From: Toxonevra muliebris
Lineage: Eukaryota > Arthropoda > Insecta > Diptera > Pallopteridae
Reading direction: 5' to 3'
DNA length: 64,000 nt
Assembly (NCBI GenBank): GCA_963691655.1
Contig: OY829326.1
Coordinates: 114,239,388-114,303,387, forward strand
Below the pieces are notes generated by a model. The model made no database searches. It saw nothing but the letters and a program-made list of their open reading frames with translations, and was not told the origin of the DNA. Position numbers and translations under genes: made by a program. Position 1 is the first letter of the stretch. The number at the start of each line of letters is the position of its first letter. Shown piece by piece: positions 59,584 to 64,000 of the stretch.

Positions 59584-60108
59584 CATAGATTACTAACAAA
59601 GTTGAACGGGTACTGACAACATGCATGCTTTCTTGGCAACATTTAAACGTATTTCATTTCTTCTTTGAGTAATTTTTTACAAAATAGTTTTTCTCATTTT
59701 CTGCCACCTTAACTCATTTACGTTTGCTGTATCCAAAAAGTTACAACAAGAAAGTGATTAATATAGTTGCATTAACAGCCTTAAATAGAGACACCTCTTT
59801 TTGGCAATTTTTTTTTTGCAGACACAGCAGGAACTCGGCATTCTTTGCACTTTTATTTATATTATTTGTTATATACAAATTTTTTTTGAATATTTTATAT
59901 ATTTTTATTTTGTTTATTTTCAAAACTTTTTGAGCACAAACGGGTTTATATTTTTTTTTTTTTTGAAAATCAAACTTCAAAACATGCCGCCATGTTCAAA
60001 ATGAGAGCGAAAATTTGACGCTTTTGACGCTCAATACGTTGCTATGGGAATATGCGTATGTAGAAGAGACTGTCATTGCTACCCGTTCAACTTTGTTATT
60101 AATCTATG
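59584..60108. mobile_element. 525-bp TIR element
   Basis: The ends are 29-bp inverse copies with one mismatch, containing TAACAAAGTTGAACGGGTA (59594 and complement at 60080-60098). The interior is T-rich; frames at 59724-60004 are poly-phenylalanine and not genes. No clear target duplication, so the superfamily is open. Confidence 0.8.
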
Positions 60109-63100
60109 ACTTTTCCAAAATTTATTTAAGAAAAGTATGAAATTTGACTTTGTATAGTTATTTTTTAAAAAATAAGAGGGTAGGGGGTGTTCTAGGACCC
60201 CCATACTTTATGATAAACAAACTTTTTCCTTAACACACTAAAGTTCTTTTACTATTCCTTTAGCCTGTTGGAAATATTGTTCCAAGTTGTTTTTAAAAAA
60301 AACTCTTAAAATTTGGTGTATTGAGGATTCTTGTGTTCACAAAAAATATGCTTCATTTTCTACTTAAAATTAAAAATGTCCTGGTACAGTCTTAATAAAG
60401 CCATTTTCATGATTTCATATACCGTTATCTCGCAAACCTGACGTGATGGAGGAAAAGGTTTTTAAGATTCAGCGACCAAATTACTACATGTCAAATACCC
60501 AGTCCAATGGAAAAAACTCAATTTTGTGACACAGTGTAGTTTAAAGTGTAGGTACTTCATTGTGCTGACGATAACAACACGAAAACATTATGAAAGATTT
60601 CGTGATTGTTTACTCAGTGTGGTCATGCATATATCAGGTAACGGCTTTATATATCCTCCGGGGTGAGGTCTTACTGTCTAAGAAAATGTTAGTCTCCTCA
60701 TTTGTTAAGATGGCCGGAGATGACAACGTTTCTCTCGCCCCCCCCCCCCCCCCCCCCGGCAGTTCTTTTATATGACTAAAATCTTAATTCCGCACCAATG
60801 ACAAAATGCTCTCGTTTATCATTTCTTTCAACTTGTCCTAATCTTATTTTAACTATGCATTTTTGAACTTCCTTTCCTTTCTTGCAATATCTTGAATTTT
60901 CATTTTAGTGTTAAGTTTCCTATCGAAGAGTGAACAGAAGGAAAATCAGGAGATGAATTCATGATGGACAAATGAAAAAGAGTATTAGTGTTTTTCTTTC
61001 AAGCATTCGGTATTTGTTTTTGAAGTTTTATCCACGTATTTCCGAAAGGCATATAGGTCATAGGACTCAGATTTTATAAACTTGAAATTAAATCACCTTA
61101 ACGACTGCTAAATTTGTTATTATACATATTTATTTTATTTTATTTTATTTTATTTGTTTTATATTCATTGTGCTTTTATTTTGCTCTTTACTATATTGCA
61201 TTTTTCTGCTCACTACTGCACTGCAATGTTGGTTACTGTTATTGTCACTTTTGTATGATCACTTTTATATAACCGTAGTTCTATATTTTCTAGTTACATG
61301 TCGCGTCTTGTAAATATTTTTTTAACTTGTTTAGTTTTTTTGTGTATTGTGTTGGTTGGCCCAAAAATATAACAGCAACGGCAATAGCGTAAATTGGGGG
61401 CAGGCATGGATTGTAAGCATCAAATTTACAAATCAAATATAAAATTAAGTATTTAATAATAATATTATTATTCTTAACCAAGGTCAAGTTCAGTTCTACA
61501 AAATTTTAGTTTTCAAAAATCCCAAGATGTCTTTTTAAATTTATACTCAAATATACTTCAAATTGCATCTTCGTAGTTATTTTTAACTTGTAAAGGATTA
61601 AAGGATTCTTCAGTATTTCAGATTTATGTAACTATTAAATCTTCATGTAAATAAAAACTGTTTCAAGACTTCAAAATATGTTTATATTTTGTTTCGATTG
61701 CTTAAAATTTGTTTCGATCACTAATGAACAGATGAAAATAAAATGTGTTATAACTATTTACATATATTTACACCGATGGAATGAGGTAATAGACGACGTG
61801 GGATAAATAAAAAATATCAGTGGCTATGGTCTGCTTTTCATCCCTTCTCAGCTATAAAGTAGAAGAAACTAAATATTGTTGTATTAGGATAGTTTCTCAA
61901 ATGGATTTATAAGAAAAGTATTAAGACACATTAAAATACCAAAGAGAAAGTTTTTAAATTGGCTACAGTTTTGAGATTATATCTATATATACCATATGCA
62001 TATCCTGGAAAAAGAACCATAGCAATAGCATGCTGTGAGTGTAGGTATAAGTAAAATTCTATAAACCTTTCACATTTTATACATGCCAGACAATCGTAAA
62101 TCCTCAAGAACATAAACTGCATGAAATGAATTCGAAATCCTCTTAAGTTTTCAATTTATACAGTTCTTTGCAAGCATACAAACTTCGGCTCGTCTTAATT
62201 AATTTTTCGAAAAGTCTAAAACGATTTTGCCGGTTTTTCGTATTTTCTTAAAACTTGATATATTAATCCTTGATTTGATTCATATATTTGCAATGATTGA
62301 AAGTGCTGTGAATTTGAGCAATCTGTTTTGGCTTTACTAAAATCATGTCCTGAGTTTCCATTTCCGAAAGCATTTTGCAACAATTTCTTTCTGAAAATCG
62401 CACCGAACCCTTCCCCCTTAGCAACGTCCCTGGCTAACACTATACATGATTCAATTTTCCTTTTAAGATACATGAATTTTTTCTGAAGTTGTATTATCGA
62501 CAGAAAGTCTTTGTTGAATTCTGACCAACTTTGCCAAATAAAGTATAGCAAAAAAATAAAGGCTAACCTTCCCAAAAAAGTTCAAAACCTCAGTATATTA
62601 CTCTTTATTTATTTTTAAGTTAATTTCCAATACAAATTTAATTTTTATTTCTGGAGTTCTTTTTTTGTATGAGGAGTAAACTTATGTTGTTTTTTTCCGA
62701 AGCCATTTTTCATTCATTTTCAAAAAAAACTTTCATTATGATTTTGTACCTTCTATGAAATTTAAGCCTTAGTTTTTAAATTTTCTACTGTTTCAGATGG
62801 GGGTCAAAGAGTAATCCATGCGTAACATATGAGTTCGCCTCCTGTTGACATCTCACATCCTCTCTTACTCAAATCCTAAGCTCCACCTCTTCGCAGTGAC
62901 CCCCGAAAAATTGAGCAACCTTACCCGAGACTGTCTAACCAACCACAGTGAAAAGTAGGATCAGGGCCGACTGAACGGGATTAAATGCTCCTCCTAAAAG
63001 GGGGTTGGGCAATTGACTGATAACTTGTCCTCAGAAAACATATCTTATCATGACGCACAATGTGGGAGGCCAAGGTTTAACTAGGACCGTAGTGTGAAAT

Positions 63101-64000
63101 TTATATAAAACAATGGTAAACCCTAACATGCTTCAGGTAGAATAAACCAAGTGTAAAGAACAAGGTGTCGAATTAGTACCGGAAAAGAAACGAAAATAAT
63201 GCAATACACTGTAAACATTTTTCGAATATGTTGTTGAAACAGATTTTTTATTACGTTTGTGCATCTCCACTCTAACGTGGATTTTCTAAGCACTAATATA
63301 ATTCATATTATTAGCAAAACAAAAAAAACTATTTTAAATAGCGTAAAAATAGTTCGACTATTCTTCTACTTTATTTCAAATACCGGAAACTTCGATTCGA
63401 GTTTTTTTAGATATGATGTTTTAATTTATTCTTACATTATAATGTGAGACAGAATTATGACAAATACCATCCTATTGGTGACTTCAACACATTCGTCATA
63501 TTTTATGTTCCAAGATTTAATCGTTGAATGAACCAATGAATCTGGCAGGCCAAAAGATTTATAAATTGAAGTGAATTTATATGCATCTGCTCCACTGTGT
63601 TAAGTATTTTCTAGAGATATCTTTTTGGTATTTACTAACGCTATTCTAGTTGCACAGCGGGGTCGATGTTTTGTCTCAAATCCCGATTTTGGCAGAAAAA
63701 AGTATAGATTGCCAATTATTAACACATTTTTATATTTTACAAAGGTATAAAAAAATTCCATGTGTGAAAGATACACAAGAGTATACCTTCATTATTTTTT
63801 ATGATTTTATGAATGTATTTCTTAATTGAATCTTATTGATGTCTGGGGTTTGAGCTTTAGTGATCAAAATTTTACTTAAGTTTGCTATTCACACTATATA
63901 TACTTTGGATATTTTTTCCCTAAACTTTATACCTTTTATACAAACTTTTTGTATCCATGGGATACCATTTGTATCTGCATTTGTATCTAACCATATTTTT
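60109..64000. other. Non-coding right flank
   Basis: It holds a C-run (60739-60757), TTTTA microsatellite (61133-61154), and a GC-richer island at 62830-63080. The minus-strand frame at 62216-62575 (119 residues) shows no domain and I leave it uncalled. Confidence 0.45.
62830..63080. other. GC-richer island, possible LINE leader
   Basis: About 250 bp stands out by balanced composition, with GGGGGTTGGGCAATTGACTG and ATGACGCACAATGTGGGAGG. Frames are broken on both strands. The style recalls the 5' untranslated region of dipteran LINEs, but I cannot confirm this. Confidence 0.3.

Noticed and set aside
62216..62575. 119-codon minus-strand frame with hydrophobic start
   Set aside because: It could look like a secreted protein, but composition matches the flanks and no domain or splice structure supports it.

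Overview
This is an AT-rich, gene-poor stretch of an animal nuclear genome, most likely a higher fly (Schizophora; a tephritid-like fruit fly is my best guess, not proven). The clues are CATA/TGTA and CAA/TTG microsatellites, a mauritiana-type mariner, a jockey/CR1-like LINE relic, piggyBac-type and hAT-type relics, and a fly-style non-coding first-exon candidate with GAGA-type repeats. I found no intact host protein gene, no rRNA or tRNA gene that I can defend, and no CRISPR. Most open frames are chance frames in low-complexity DNA. The window reads as intergenic or long-intron sequence.

What can be annotated is mainly transposons, many with readable ends. From left to right: a 2.1-kb hAT relic with a perfect 8-bp target duplication (962-3100) carrying a nested 230-bp MITE; a second, truncated copy of that MITE at 6895-7055; an 851-bp hAT-type element with a perfect 8-bp duplication (8190-9040); a TTAA-flanked piggyBac-type MITE (11844-12448); a palindromic MITE (13064-13441); a 33-position stem-loop (13529-13614); a TA-flanked element (15672-16263); a foldback element built of 133-bp units (16811-17553); and a 435-bp inverted repeat that brackets about 3.8 kb (18409-23102), including a Tigger-like MITE, a possible first exon and a small ORF.

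The middle holds TAGTAGAAA-type satellite units (26800-27990), a minus-strand LINE relic (28950-29330), a frameshifted DD37D mariner/maT-like element (34647-35929), a 162-bp hAT-like MITE (37985-38146), a TTAA-flanked MITE (40040-40454) and two opposed copies of a 400-bp repeat (36979-37378 and 42113-42513).

The right part holds a dead mariner with perfect outer TIRs but a lost catalytic centre (48206-49428), a LINE relic (49600-51510) interrupted by a 171-bp MITE (50673-50843), a TTAA-flanked piggyBac relic (51783-53280), a second full copy of the 230-bp MITE (53515-53744), a hAT-type element with a perfect 8-bp duplication (55582-56511), a neighbouring 428-bp MITE, a diverged tandem repeat near 58.1-58.5 kb and a 525-bp TIR element (59584-60108).

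Nothing here forms a working pathway. The points most worth following are the hairpin at 13529-13614, the inverted-repeat unit at 18.4-23.1 kb, the small ORFs near 20.7, 42.9-43.3 and 44.2 kb, and the paired TGACCT/AGGTCA palindromes in the piggyBac relic.
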